NCBI RefSeq assembly: GCF_002920615.1
Contig: NZ_PQSU01000001.1
Coordinates: forward strand, 124,001 to 188,000
Direction of reading: 5' to 3'
Origin: Streptomyces sp. Ru62
Lineage (GTDB): Bacteria > Actinomycetota > Actinomycetes > Streptomycetales > Streptomycetaceae
Length of the DNA: 64,000 bases
Each line of letters begins with the position of its first letter. Positions within the stretch are counted from its first letter, which is position 1. This document shows positions 8,576 to 17,149 of this stretch, one piece after another. Both the position numbers and the translations under genes were made by a program. Under the pieces are notes generated by a model. It searched no databases, was not told where the DNA came from, and worked only from the letters and a program-made list of their open reading frames with translations.

Positions 8576-10231
8576 ATGGAGACCGAGTCGGAGCCGTATG
8601 TCCGTCTTGCGTCCCTGCGACAGCTGCACCAGGTCATGGCCGACATGAACACGGCGCGCAGCCTGGCGGACACACTGCAGACCGTCGCCGACGGCGCCGT
8701 GTCCGCCCTCGGCTACGAGATGGCGGCCGTCAACCTGGTCCGTCAGGACGGCGATCTCGTGGTCGCCGCCTTCTCCGGCAACTCCGCCGCCGAGGCCCTG
8801 ATCACCGGCCGGGCCGGCTCACGCGAGTCCTGGGACCGGCGGCTGAGCATGGGCGAACGCTGGGGCGACCTCGTCTTCATACCGCACACCGAGGGCTGGG
8901 TCCTCGACGACGACGACGTCCCCCAGTGGTACACCGACGGGCCCGCGCCGCGCTTCGAGGACGAGTGGCACCCCTCCGACCGGCTCTTCGCGCCCATGTA
9001 CACCCCCGGCGTGCAGGGCGGCACCTGCGGCGAACTGCTCGGCGTCATATCCGTCGACCGGCCGCGCAACGGCCGCCGCCCCGGCGCCTGGGGCCGTGAG
9101 GCCCTCCAGATGTACGCCTTCCAGGCCGCCATCGCGATCAGCAACGCGCGCCTGCGCGCCAACATGCAGCGCGCCCTGGTCCGCCTGGAACGCGAGCAGC
9201 AGGCCCTGCGCGCCAGCGAGGAATCCTTCCGGCAGGCCTTCGAGTACGCCCCCTCCGGCATGGCCATCGCCGAGATGGGCGGCGACCAGCACGGCCGCAT
9301 CCTGCGCACCAACGACGCCCTGTGCCGGCTGCTCGGCCGGCCCGCCTCCGCGATGCGCCGCTACTCCTTCGCCGACCTGGTCCACCCCGAGGACGTCGGC
9401 ACCCTGCTGCGGACCTCCGCGGAAGGCGGCCGTGCGGAACTGCGCCTGGGCCGCCGCGACGGCACCTACGTCTGGGTGTCCCTGCGCAACAGCGTCGTCG
9501 CCGACGCCGCCGACGGCCCCCGCTTCCTCCTCACCCACGTCGAGGACATAGAGGAGCGCAAGCGGCGCGAGCTCCAGCTCGCCCACCGCGCCTCCCACGA
9601 CTCGCTGACCGGCCTGCCCAACTCCGCCGAACTGCGCTCGCGCCTGTCCGCCCGGCTCTGCCGGCGCCCCGCCCACGCCGGCGCCGTGGAGTCCCTGGAC
9701 GCTGCCTACGGCCACCCCGCCTTCGACGCCCCCGCGGGCCACGGCTTCGACTTCACGCCGGGCACGGAGGGCTTCGACGCCTACGACCACCATGTGCACA
9801 CCGTCGCCCCCGAGGACGGCCGCGACGACGGCACCAAGGGCCTCGCGGTCCTCTTCTGCGACCTCGACGGCTTCAAGTCGATCAACGACCGGTTCGGGCA
9901 CAACGCGGGCGACGCGGTGCTCATCGAGGTCGCCCGGCGGCTGAGCAACGGCGTCCGGGACGGCGACACGGTCGCCCGGCTCGGCGGCGACGAGTTCGTG
10001 ATCCTCGCCGACGGCCTCGGCCGGGCCGACGCCCAGGATCTCGCCGTACGGCTGCGCAACGAGATCATCCAGCCGATCCGCGCCGAGGGCCGGGCCGTCC
10101 GGGTGGGCGCGAGTTTCGGCATCGGCTGGGCCCACTGCGGCATGACGGCGGACGAGGTGCTGAAGTCCGCCGACGAGCGGATGTACGTAGAGAAACGATC
10201 TCGTCCCAAACAGCACCGCCGCGCTGGATGA
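8576..10231 (+). CDS. cdgB: GAF-PAS-GGDEF diguanylate cyclase, CdgB-like
   Basis: A 551-residue soluble signalling enzyme that should make c-di-GMP from two GTP. An N-terminal GAF domain (about 20-190) and a PAS/PAC domain (about 215-330) precede the GGDEF domain. The active-site motif GGDEF is intact at 470-474, and the product-inhibition I-site RDGD (461-464) sits exactly five residues before it. An Ala/Gly/His/Asp-rich insertion of about 60 residues lies at the start of the GGDEF domain. No EAL domain is present. ATG 8576 is chosen over GTG 8570 for its spacing from the GGGAGG site. With the BldD operator upstream, this matches the c-di-GMP feedback circuit that controls Streptomyces development. 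Confidence 0.92.
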   Translation: METESEPYVRLASLRQLHQVMADMNTARSLADTLQTVADGAVSALGYEMAAVNLVRQDGDLVVAAFSGNSAAEALITGRAGSRESWDRRLSMGERWGDLVFIPHTEGWVLDDDDVPQWYTDGPAPRFEDEWHPSDRLFAPMYTPGVQGGTCGELLGVISVDRPRNGRRPGAWGREALQMYAFQAAIAISNARLRANMQRALVRLEREQQALRASEESFRQAFEYAPSGMAIAEMGGDQHGRILRTNDALCRLLGRPASAMRRYSFADLVHPEDVGTLLRTSAEGGRAELRLGRRDGTYVWVSLRNSVVADAADGPRFLLTHVEDIEERKRRELQLAHRASHDSLTGLPNSAELRSRLSARLCRRPAHAGAVESLDAAYGHPAFDAPAGHGFDFTPGTEGFDAYDHHVHTVAPEDGRDDGTKGLAVLFCDLDGFKSINDRFGHNAGDAVLIEVARRLSNGVRDGDTVARLGGDEFVILADGLGRADAQDLAVRLRNEIIQPIRAEGRAVRVGASFGIGWAHCGMTADEVLKSADERMYVEKRSRPKQHRRAG

Positions 10232-10349
10232 TGCGCAGGTCAGCGAGTTGATGCGGTCCGAGTCACCCGTTTGGGCCAGCGAGAGCGGGTAGGCTCGCCA
10301 TTCCACACCCGTACCGCATCCGCCCGCACCTGTTGAGGAGTACCAAGGG

Positions 10350-11297
10350 ATGACGCCCGGCGACAACGGCGCGAGCACGCCCGAGGACGACGACCCGTTC
10401 GGCTACCTGTACGCAGACGGCCAGGCCCGGGGAGCCCAGCCGCCGTCCGGCGGTTACGGCTACCCGAACTCGGTCAGCAGGGTGCGCACGGTCGGCGAGC
10501 GCAGCTACGGCGCGCAGCAGGCCCCGCACGGTCAGCCGCCGCAGGCGACCTACGGCCAGGGCGTTCCCCAGCAGGGCGCCTACGGCCAGCCGAACGCCCA
10601 CTACCAGGCCCCGGAGACGCTCCCCGGCGGCGCCCCGGCCTCCCACCGCCCCGCGCCCCCCGCGTCCGGCCGCCGCGGCCCCAACACCAAGGGCCTGCTG
10701 ATCGGCGCCATCGCGGTGGTCGCCGCGGTCGTCATCGGCATCGGCGTCGCGATGATCAACGGCAACACGGACGACGACAAGTCCGGCAACGAGGCCGGCT
10801 CCACCCCGACCCAGTCGCAGACCAGCAGCCCGAGCCCTTCGGGGAGCAGTTCGGCGGCGAGCGACTCGATGCAGTCCGACGCCTCGGCGCTCACGCCGGC
10901 CGGCGGCGCGTCGACGGCTTCGGACGTCAAGGGAGCGACCTCCTCCGACGGCAGCTATGTGACGGGGCTGAACCAGCCCGGCGCCTCGGTCACCTGGAAC
11001 GTCAACGCCCCGTCGGACGGCCCGTACACCCTGTTCGTGTACTACAGCGCGACCGGTGACGACCAGGAGATGTCGGTCACCGTCAACGGCACCCCGTTCG
11101 GCGGCAAGCTCGGCCTGGACAACTGGCGGCACGCCAAGGACGGCGACTTCGCCAACGGCTGGACTCGCTCCTACGTGTGGCCGATCCTGAAGCAGGGCTC
11201 CAACACGATCTCCATCTCCTGCGGCTCCGGCGACAAGTGCAACGTCCTGATCAGCAACGTCAAGCTGAAGCCGGGGCGGGTCAAGAAGGACAGCTAG
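10350..11297 (+). CDS. Membrane-anchored extracellular protein with carbohydrate-binding-like domain
   Basis: A 315-residue protein. Residues 1-110 are a cytoplasmic Gly/Gln/Tyr/Pro-rich disordered segment, followed by one transmembrane helix (about 115-136, GLLIGAIAVVAAVVIGIGVAMI), so the rest is outside. A Ser/Thr-rich linker leads to a beta-rich C-terminal domain (about 190-310) resembling CBM35/CBM6 jelly rolls (VTWNVNAPSDGPYTLFVYY, SVTVNGTPFGGKL). It may bind cell-wall or hyphal polysaccharide; this is inferred only. GAGGAG lies about 8 bases before ATG. Its stop codon overlaps that of the convergent kinase by 4 bases. Confidence 0.78.
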   Translation: MTPGDNGASTPEDDDPFGYLYADGQARGAQPPSGGYGYPNSVSRVRTVGERSYGAQQAPHGQPPQATYGQGVPQQGAYGQPNAHYQAPETLPGGAPASHRPAPPASGRRGPNTKGLLIGAIAVVAAVVIGIGVAMINGNTDDDKSGNEAGSTPTQSQTSSPSPSGSSSAASDSMQSDASALTPAGGASTASDVKGATSSDGSYVTGLNQPGASVTWNVNAPSDGPYTLFVYYSATGDDQEMSVTVNGTPFGGKLGLDNWRHAKDGDFANGWTRSYVWPILKQGSNTISISCGSGDKCNVLISNVKLKPGRVKKDS

Positions 11298-12223
11298 GCC
11301 GCGCTGACCACCCCGGTCACCGTCACCTGCCCCCGCAGCTCCTCGTACGCCGCCCGGTCGAACTCGCCCGCCACGGGGGACCGTACCGTCGCCGTCGACA
11401 AGGCGACCGCGCGGGTGAGGCGGTCCGGCCAGGGGACGTGTTCCACCAGGCCGGACAGCAGGCCCGCCACCGCCGAGTCGCCCGCGCCGGTCGGGTTGCC
11501 CGGGATGCGGGCCGGCGGGGCGGCGCGCCAGCGGCCCTCCGGGGTGACGGCGAGGAGGCCGTCCGTGCCGAGGGAGGCGACCACCGCGTGGGCGCCGCGG
11601 CGTCGGGCGTCCTGGGTGGCGCGCAGCGGGTCGTGGGAGCCGGTGAGTTCGGCCAGTTCGTCGGCGTTGGGCTTGATGATGTCCGGGCGGGCCGCCACCC
11701 CGCGGCGCAGGGGCTCACCGCTGGTGTCCAGCAGGACGGGGACACCCTGCGCACGGGCCAGCCGGACCAGGTTCGCGTACGCGCCGACCGGGACCCCCGG
11801 GGGCAGGCTCCCGCACAGGGCCACCGCCGAGGCGCCGCCCAGCAGTTCCTCGTAACGGTCGAGGAAGGCCCCCCACTCGGCCGGCTCGATCTGCGGGCCG
11901 GGCTCGTTCAGCTGGGTCGTGTCCCCCGACAGTTCGTCGACCACGGCTATCGTGCGCCGGGTCGCCCCGGCGACCGGCACCAGCGCGTCCGTCAGGCCGG
12001 GCGTGCCGGTCAGCCGGTCGCGTATCGCCCGGCCGGTCCCGCCGCCCGCGAAGCCGGTGACCGTCACCTCGTGGCCGAGCGCGGCCAGCACCCGGGCCAC
12101 GTTCACGCCCTTCCCGCCGGGCCGCTCCACCACCTCGGAGACGCGGTGCGAGGCGTGCGGCCGCAACGACCGTACGCGGTAGGTGATGTCGAGAGCGGTG
12201 TTCAGCGTGACCGTGAGGATCAC
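11294..12223 (-). CDS. PfkB family sugar kinase, 1-phosphofructokinase-like
   Basis: A 309-residue ribokinase-fold enzyme. The sugar-binding N terminus (LTVTLNTALDITYRV, RPGGKGVNVARVLAALG) is characteristic of the 1-phosphofructokinase/tagatose-6-phosphate kinase branch. The C-terminal signature NPTGAGDSAVAGLL holds the anion hole and catalytic Asp249. It should phosphorylate a hexose phosphate. It lies downstream of nagKA on the same strand but 120 bases away, so co-transcription is possible but unproved. In this context tagatose-6-phosphate or fructose-1-phosphate are both candidates. Confidence 0.86.
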   Translation of the reverse strand: MILTVTLNTALDITYRVRSLRPHASHRVSEVVERPGGKGVNVARVLAALGHEVTVTGFAGGGTGRAIRDRLTGTPGLTDALVPVAGATRRTIAVVDELSGDTTQLNEPGPQIEPAEWGAFLDRYEELLGGASAVALCGSLPPGVPVGAYANLVRLARAQGVPVLLDTSGEPLRRGVAARPDIIKPNADELAELTGSHDPLRATQDARRRGAHAVVASLGTDGLLAVTPEGRWRAAPPARIPGNPTGAGDSAVAGLLSGLVEHVPWPDRLTRAVALSTATVRSPVAGEFDRAAYEELRGQVTVTGVVSAA

Positions 12224-12346
12224 CCGGGCCGACCTCCCTCGAAGTCCGTGCGGCTGTCTCGGTTTTCCGGGGCCTCGATCATGTCAAAGAGACGGCGGCC
12301 GGCCCAGTGCGCGGGTCGGCCGCCGTCTCCTCGACGCCGGTACGGA

Positions 12347-13585
12347 TCAGGGCAGTTGGGGCGCTACCACCCATTCGCCCTGCCGCATCACGCCCTTCAG
12401 CTCGAAGTCCGCATCCAGCAGGACCAGGTCGGCGTCCTTGCCGGGCTCCAGCGAGCCGACGCGGTCGAAGAGGCCGAGCAGCCGGGCCGGGTTGGCCGAC
12501 AGAGCGGTCACGGCGTCCTCCACCGACAGCTTGTCGACGGTCACCGCCCGCTGGAACGCGCGGTCCAGCGTCAGCGTGGAGCCCGCGATCGAACCGCCCT
12601 CCACCAGCCGTGCCACGCCCTCGCTGACCTCGACCTCCAGCGGGCCGAGCATGTAGCGCCCGTCGCCGGTGCCGGCCGCGTCCATCGCGTCGGTGATGAA
12701 CGCCACCCGGTGCGCGCCCGCGTGATGGAACGCCAGCTCCAGCGCGGCGGGGTGCAGATGGACGCCGTCGTTGATCAGCTCGACCGTGACCCGCTCGTCC
12801 TCCAGCAGGGCGGCGATCGGGCCGGGCGCGCGGTGGTTCAGGGCGGGCATGGCGTTGAAGAGGTGGGTGGCGACGGTGGCGCCCGCGTCGATCGCCTCGA
12901 CCGTCTGCTCGTAGCCGGCGTCGGTGTGCCCGATCGCCGCGATCACGCCGTGGTCGGCGAGCAGCCGTACGGAGTCGATGCCGCCCGGCAGCTCGGTCGC
13001 GAGGGTGACCATCTTCGCCTTGCCGCGCGCCGCGTCGATCAGCTTGCGGACCTCGGCCGGGTCCGGGTCGCGCAGCAGCTTCTCGGAGTGCGCGCCCTTG
13101 CGGCACGGCGAGATGAACGGCCCCTCGAAGTGGATGCCCGCGATGTCGCCCTGCTCGGCCAGCTCGCTCAGCAGGCCGGCCTGACGCACCAGCAGGTCCA
13201 TCTCGTCGGTGACGGTGGAGGCGACGAGGGTGGTGGTGCCGTGGAGGCGGTGCGTGTGGACGGCGGTGAGGATCTGCTCGGCGGTGCCGGAGAAGGAGGC
13301 TCCGCCTCCGCCGTGGTTGTGGATGTCCACGAAGCCGGGGACCAGCCAGTGGCCGGTGACGTCGATCAGCTGGGCGTCGGCCGGAGGGGTGCTGGTGATG
13401 CGCTTGCCCGCTACGGCCAGCCGCCCGCCCTTCACCGTGCCGGTGGGGAGCACCACGTTCGCGCCGGTGAGCACCTGCGGGCCGGTGGGGGCTGATCGCG
13501 CCCCGCGGCGAAGCCGCAGATCGGCTCCGTCCCGCGCCCCTGACGGGGCGCCGTACGTGCCCGGAGTTTCCCGCTCGGTTGCCAT
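12347..13585 (-). CDS. nagA: N-acetylglucosamine-6-phosphate deacetylase
   Basis: A 412-residue amidohydrolase that converts GlcNAc-6-phosphate to glucosamine-6-phosphate and acetate in the cytoplasm. Metal and substrate motifs are intact: VDIHNHGGGG, HFEGPFISPCRKGAHS, IGHTDAGY, THLFNAMPALNHRAPG, DGVHLHP and ITDAMDAAG. The usual enzyme is about 380 residues. Here about 28 extra residues between the start and VLTGANVVLPTG are encoded by a dispersed Streptomyces repeat read in frame. ATG 13585 has an excellent GGAGGT site and overlaps the nagK stop by one base, so it is the likely start; an internal GTG at VLTGANVV has no such site. It forms the nagKA operon under dre-like operators. Confidence 0.93.
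   Translation of the reverse strand: MATERETPGTYGAPSGARDGADLRLRRGARSAPTGPQVLTGANVVLPTGTVKGGRLAVAGKRITSTPPADAQLIDVTGHWLVPGFVDIHNHGGGGASFSGTAEQILTAVHTHRLHGTTTLVASTVTDEMDLLVRQAGLLSELAEQGDIAGIHFEGPFISPCRKGAHSEKLLRDPDPAEVRKLIDAARGKAKMVTLATELPGGIDSVRLLADHGVIAAIGHTDAGYEQTVEAIDAGATVATHLFNAMPALNHRAPGPIAALLEDERVTVELINDGVHLHPAALELAFHHAGAHRVAFITDAMDAAGTGDGRYMLGPLEVEVSEGVARLVEGGSIAGSTLTLDRAFQRAVTVDKLSVEDAVTALSANPARLLGLFDRVGSLEPGKDADLVLLDADFELKGVMRQGEWVVAPQLP
13478..13552. repeat. Dispersed GC-rich repeat inside nagA 5' coding region
   Basis: On the minus strand this stretch reads GGCGCCCCGTCAGGGGCGCG followed by GGGGCGCGATCAG and CCCCCACCGGCCCGCAG, resembling the dispersed element at 46423-46636. It contains the hairpin GCGCCCC/GGGGCGC at 13534-13551 and a second near 13505-13517. 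It is read through in frame as the Arg/Gly-rich N-terminal extension of NagA. Confidence 0.6.
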
Positions 13586-14532
13586 CAGGTGCTTACCTCC
13601 GGAGTCGTGGATGTGGCTGTCAGCAGGTCCTGCGCGAGCAGCCCCGCGCCCAGGCAGCCGGCCGTGTCGCCCAGCGCGGCCGGGACGATCGTCGGCAGTT
13701 TCTGGAAGGTGACCCGGTGCCGGACGGCGTCCCGCAGGGGCTGGAACAACACTTCCCCCGCCTCGGCCAGCCCGCCACCGATGATCAGCGTGCGGGGGTC
13801 CAGCAGGGTGAGGGCGGTGACCAGCCCGTCGGCGAGCGCGTCCACCGCCTCCTGCCAGACCCGGACGGCGTTCGGGTCGCCGGACGCGACGGCCTTCGCG
13901 CAGTCCGACGCGTCCGCCCGGGGGTCGCCGCAGGCCGCCGCCCAGGCCGCGCTGACGGCGGACGCGGAGGCGTACCGCTCCAGGCAGCCGCGCTGCCCGC
14001 AGGGGCAGACCGTGCCCGAGGGGCGTACGACGATGTGGCCGATCTCGCCCGCGAAGCCGTGCGCGCCGGCCTCCACCCGGCCGTCGATGCCGATGGCGCC
14101 GGCGATACCGGTGCCCAGCGGCACGAACAGGAACCGGTCGGCGCCCCGGCCCGCGCCGATCCGGCCCTCCGCGAGGCCGCCGGTGCGGACGTCGTGGCCG
14201 AGGGCGACGGGCACCCCGAGCCGGTCGGTGAGCAGGGCCCGCAGGGGTACGTCCCGCCAGCCCAGGTTGGCGGCGTAGACGGCGGTGCCGGTCGTCTCGT
14301 CGACGATGCCGGGGACGGCGATGCCGGCCGCGCCGGCGGGTTCGCCGTAGTGCTCGACGCCGTACGCGCGCAGCTCGGCGGCGAAGTCGAGGATGCCCGC
14401 GAGCACCGCCTCGGGGCCGCGCTCGCGGCCGGTGGCGCGGCGGGCGCGGTGGAGCAGCGCGCCGTCGTCACCGACCAGGGCGGCCTTCATCCCGGTACCG
14501 CCCACGTCGAGGGCGATGACATGTCTCACCAC
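13585..14532 (-). CDS. nagK: ROK family N-acetylglucosamine kinase
   Basis: A 315-residue ROK kinase. It shows the ATP-binding DVGGTGMKAAL start, the catalytic GHDVRTGGLAEG segment, LFVPLGTGIAGA, and the ROK zinc signature from EIGHIVV to CPCGQRGCLE with its Cys ligands and the substrate-binding Glu/His. With nagA directly downstream and coupled (TGATG), the likely reaction is ATP-dependent phosphorylation of GlcNAc released intracellularly from chitin or peptidoglycan. Glucokinase activity cannot be excluded by sequence. Two dre-like sites lie directly upstream, in agreement with known DasR control of nagKA in Streptomyces. Confidence 0.88.
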   Translation of the reverse strand: MVRHVIALDVGGTGMKAALVGDDGALLHRARRATGRERGPEAVLAGILDFAAELRAYGVEHYGEPAGAAGIAVPGIVDETTGTAVYAANLGWRDVPLRALLTDRLGVPVALGHDVRTGGLAEGRIGAGRGADRFLFVPLGTGIAGAIGIDGRVEAGAHGFAGEIGHIVVRPSGTVCPCGQRGCLERYASASAVSAAWAAACGDPRADASDCAKAVASGDPNAVRVWQEAVDALADGLVTALTLLDPRTLIIGGGLAEAGEVLFQPLRDAVRHRVTFQKLPTIVPAALGDTAGCLGAGLLAQDLLTATSTTPEVST

Positions 14533-14559
14533 GGGCCTAGTGTGACCCTCCCACCCGGG

Positions 14560-14575
14560 AGAGGTCTAGTCCACT
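14560..14575. promoter_or_regulatory. DasR-responsive element (dre), site 1
   Basis: AGAGGTCTAGTCCACT matches 13 of 16 positions of the dre consensus ACTGGTCTAGACCACT, which the GntR regulator DasR binds until released by glucosamine-6-phosphate. It lies 28 bases upstream of nagK and 66 bases before the divergent lipoprotein start. Confidence 0.72.
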
Positions 14576-14577
14576 CA

Positions 14578-14593
14578 CGTGGTGTAGACCTTA
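14578..14593. promoter_or_regulatory. DasR-responsive element (dre), weaker site 2
   Basis: CGTGGTGTAGACCTTA matches about 10 of 16 dre positions, including TGGT and TAGACC. Together with site 1 it forms a larger inverted repeat (AGGTCTAGTCCAC against GTGGTGTAGACCT, 11 of 13). This suggests two DasR dimers between the divergent genes. Confidence 0.45.
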
Positions 14594-14640
14594 TGTGTCC
14601 ACATATTGAACCGTCAGACAGCAGGGTTGGGGATTTGAGC

Positions 14641-15924
14641 GTGCGTCGGCGTACGGCAGGAACGATCGCGGTGGTGTCCGCACTGGGCATGACGGCGGTC
14701 CTCGGCGGCTGCGGGAGTACGGGCTCCTCCGACGTGACCCTCAGACTCGTCGCCGCCGACTACGGCGACTCCGCCGCCAACAGCTCCAAGAAGTACTGGG
14801 ACGCCCTGGTCAAGGAGTACGAGAAGCAGCACTCCGGCGTGAAGGTCGAGGTCAGCGTCTACTCCTGGAACGACGTCGACCGCAAGGTCAAGGAGATGGT
14901 CGACGCCGGCCACGCCCCGGACATGGCCCAGATCGGCGCCTACGCCGACTACGCCGCCGCCGGCAAGCTCTACCCGGTCTCCGACCTGCTCTCCATACGC
15001 ACCCAGGCGGACCTCCTCTCCCAGCTCTCCGACGCCGGCCAGTGGAAGCACACGCAGTACGGCATCCCGTTCGCCGCCTCCACGCGCGTGCTCTTCTACA
15101 ACAAGGACCTCTTCACCAAGGCGAACCTCACGGCACCCACCACCTGGGACGAGCTGGCCGCCGACGCGAAGGCGCTCAAGGCGGAGGGCGTGAAGTACCC
15201 GTACGCGCTGCCCCTCGGTCCCGAGGAGGCCCAGGCCGAGACCATGCAGTGGCTGCTCAGCGGCGGCAACGGCGGCAGCGGCTACACCGACGACGTCGGC
15301 ACCTACACCATCGACTCCGCCACGAACGTCGAGACCTTCACCTGGCTCAAGGACGAGCTGGTCGGCAAGGGCCTGACCGGCCCGGTCGCCCCCGGCAAGC
15401 TGAACCGCGCCGACGCGTTCGCCGCGTTCGCCGACGGCCAGGTCGGCATGGTCAACGGGCATCCCACGCTCATCCAGCAGGCGGCCAAGAAGGGCGTGAA
15501 GTTCGGCATGGTGCCGATGCCGGGCCGCACCGGCAGGGCCAGGGCCTCCATGGGCGTCGCCGACTGGATGATGGGCTTCAAGCAGAACGGGCACGCCCAG
15601 CAGATCGGCGACTTCCTCGACTTCGCCTACAGCGAGAAGAACGTCCTCGACTTCTCCCGGAAGTACGGGCTGCTGCCGGTCACCGGCTCCGCGTCCAACA
15701 CCATGGCGGCGTCGGACGCCTCCGCCGACAAGGCCCTGCGCCCCTTCCTGGAGCAGCTGCCGACCTCGGAGCTGTACCCCGTCGGCAAGACCTCCTGGGC
15801 GGCGGTCAGCGCGGCCGTGAAGCAGAACATCGGCCAGGCGGTCGCCCCCGGCGGCAGCCCCGCCGGCGTCCTGACCCGCCTGCAGTCGACGGCCATGGCG
15901 GCCGACAGCAGCAGCGTCAACTGA
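14641..15924 (+). CDS. ABC transporter sugar-binding lipoprotein
   Basis: A 427-residue family-1 extracellular solute-binding protein. The N terminus is a lipoprotein signal with lipobox VLGGC and Cys24, so it should be tethered outside the membrane. The mature part has the usual two-lobe features (YWDALVKEYEKQHSGVKVEV, DMAQIGAYADYA, TRVLFYNKDLFTKANL). GTG 14641 is chosen for the GGGG site 8 bases upstream; TTG 14635 is an alternative. It is divergent from nagKA across the dre sites, so the ligand may be GlcNAc or a chito-oligosaccharide. No permease or ATPase gene is adjacent; it must use components encoded elsewhere. Confidence 0.88.
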   Translation: MRRRTAGTIAVVSALGMTAVLGGCGSTGSSDVTLRLVAADYGDSAANSSKKYWDALVKEYEKQHSGVKVEVSVYSWNDVDRKVKEMVDAGHAPDMAQIGAYADYAAAGKLYPVSDLLSIRTQADLLSQLSDAGQWKHTQYGIPFAASTRVLFYNKDLFTKANLTAPTTWDELAADAKALKAEGVKYPYALPLGPEEAQAETMQWLLSGGNGGSGYTDDVGTYTIDSATNVETFTWLKDELVGKGLTGPVAPGKLNRADAFAAFADGQVGMVNGHPTLIQQAAKKGVKFGMVPMPGRTGRARASMGVADWMMGFKQNGHAQQIGDFLDFAYSEKNVLDFSRKYGLLPVTGSASNTMAASDASADKALRPFLEQLPTSELYPVGKTSWAAVSAAVKQNIGQAVAPGGSPAGVLTRLQSTAMAADSSSVN

Positions 15925-15958
15925 GCCCGCTGTCAGTGCCCGCGCTACCGTGGCAGGC

Positions 15959-16183
15959 ATGGAACTGGGCACCCGCGAGAAGGCGATCCTCGCGCTGGAG
16001 CGCCGGGCCTTCCCCGGCCCCGGCGCGAAGGAACGCGCGATACGGGAGGAGCTGGACCTGTCCCCCGTCCGCTACTACCAGCTTCTCAACGCCCTCCTGG
16101 ACGACGCGCGGGCCCTGGCCCACGACCCGGTGACGGTCAACCGCCTGCGCCGCGTCCGGGAAACGAGACGCGCGGAACGCTGA
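15959..16183 (+). CDS. DUF3263 small helix-turn-helix-like protein
   Basis: A 74-residue protein of the DUF3263 family, short, basic and helical. The segment REKAILALERRAFPGPGAKE and the following REELDLSPVRYYQLLNALLD have the shape of a DNA-binding helix-turn-helix. Function is unknown; it is widely conserved in actinobacteria as far as I know. ATG 15959 is used; the in-frame GTG 15950 lies only three codons earlier. It follows the lipoprotein gene by 34 bases and may be co-transcribed. Confidence 0.82.
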   Translation: MELGTREKAILALERRAFPGPGAKERAIREELDLSPVRYYQLLNALLDDARALAHDPVTVNRLRRVRETRRAER

Positions 16184-16204
16184 GCCCCGGATGGGTGGGC
16201 GGGG

Positions 16205-16229
16205 CCGGGGTCCAGGGGCGGAGCCCCGG
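16205..16229. repeat. Dispersed GC-rich hairpin repeat
   Basis: CCGGGG at 16205-16210 pairs with CCCCGG at 16224-16229 around TCCAGGGGCGGAG. The complement, with GGGGCTCCGCCCCTGGACCCC, is a motif I recognise as highly repeated in Streptomyces intergenic regions. It may also terminate transcription from the DUF3263 gene. Confidence 0.55.
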
Positions 16230-16285
16230 GCGTGCGGCGGCCGAACCCCAGGCGTGAGACCCCCCGGGCTGGATAGTGTCGCGGT

Positions 16286-17149
16286 ATGGACGCCATGGAC
16301 GCTCTGCCGACCCCGCGCACCCAAGCCGGACAGGACGGCCTCGCCGCCCTGCTCGCGCAGCCCCGCACCGCCCTGATCGGTCTGGACTTCGACGGCACGC
16401 TGGCCCCGATCGTCGCCGACCCCGAGCAGGCCCGCGCCCACCCCGGGGCCGTACCCGCCCTCGCCGCCCTCGCCCCCGAGATCGCCTCCGTCGCCGTGAT
16501 CACCGGCCGGCCGCCCGAGGTCGCGGTCCGCTACGGCGGCTTCGCCGACGTCCCCGGCCTGGCGCACCTCACCGTCCTCGGCCACTACGGCGCCGAGCGC
16601 TGGGAGGCGGCCACCGGCGAGCTCACGGCCCCGCCCCCGCACCCCGGCGTGGCCGCCGTCCGCGCCGAACTGCCGGGCCTGCTGGAGCGCGCCGGAGCGG
16701 GGGAGGGCACGTGGATCGAGGAGAAGGGCCGGGCGCTGGCGGTGCACACCCGCCGCGCCCCCGATCCGCAGGCCGCCTTCGAGGCCCTGCGCGCCCCCCT
16801 CGCCGACCTCGCCACCCGGCACGGACTGATCGTCGAGCCCGGCCGCATGGTCCTGGAGCTGCGCCCACCGGGCATGGACAAGGGCGTGGCCCTCCTCGAC
16901 CACGCCCGCGCCGTCAAGGCCGGCTGCGTCGTCTACGCCGGTGACGACCTGGGCGACCTCCCCGCCTTCGCCGCGGTCGAGAAGCTCCGCACCAACGGCG
17001 TCCCCGGCCTGCTGGTGTGCAGCGGCAGCACGGAGGTCACGGAACTGGCGGACCGGGCCGACCTGGTGGTCGACGGCCCGGAGGGGGTCGTGGGCCTGCT
17101 CCGGGCGCTGGCCGCTCAGCTCGGCCGGGGGTCCAGCGCCGCGAGCTGA
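16286..17149 (+). CDS. otsB: Trehalose-6-phosphate phosphatase
   Basis: A 287-residue HAD-superfamily phosphatase that removes phosphate from trehalose-6-phosphate. Motif I is DFDGTLAPI (nucleophile and acid/base Asp), motif II ITGRPP, the basic motif III lies in GMDKGVAL, and motif IV is GDDLGDLPAF. The cap sequence fits the OtsB/TPP family. It is convergent with otsA and their 3' ends overlap by 34 bases (17116-17149), so synthase and phosphatase are not in one operon despite adjacency. Confidence 0.92.
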   Translation: MDAMDALPTPRTQAGQDGLAALLAQPRTALIGLDFDGTLAPIVADPEQARAHPGAVPALAALAPEIASVAVITGRPPEVAVRYGGFADVPGLAHLTVLGHYGAERWEAATGELTAPPPHPGVAAVRAELPGLLERAGAGEGTWIEEKGRALAVHTRRAPDPQAAFEALRAPLADLATRHGLIVEPGRMVLELRPPGMDKGVALLDHARAVKAGCVVYAGDDLGDLPAFAAVEKLRTNGVPGLLVCSGSTEVTELADRADLVVDGPEGVVGLLRALAAQLGRGSSAAS

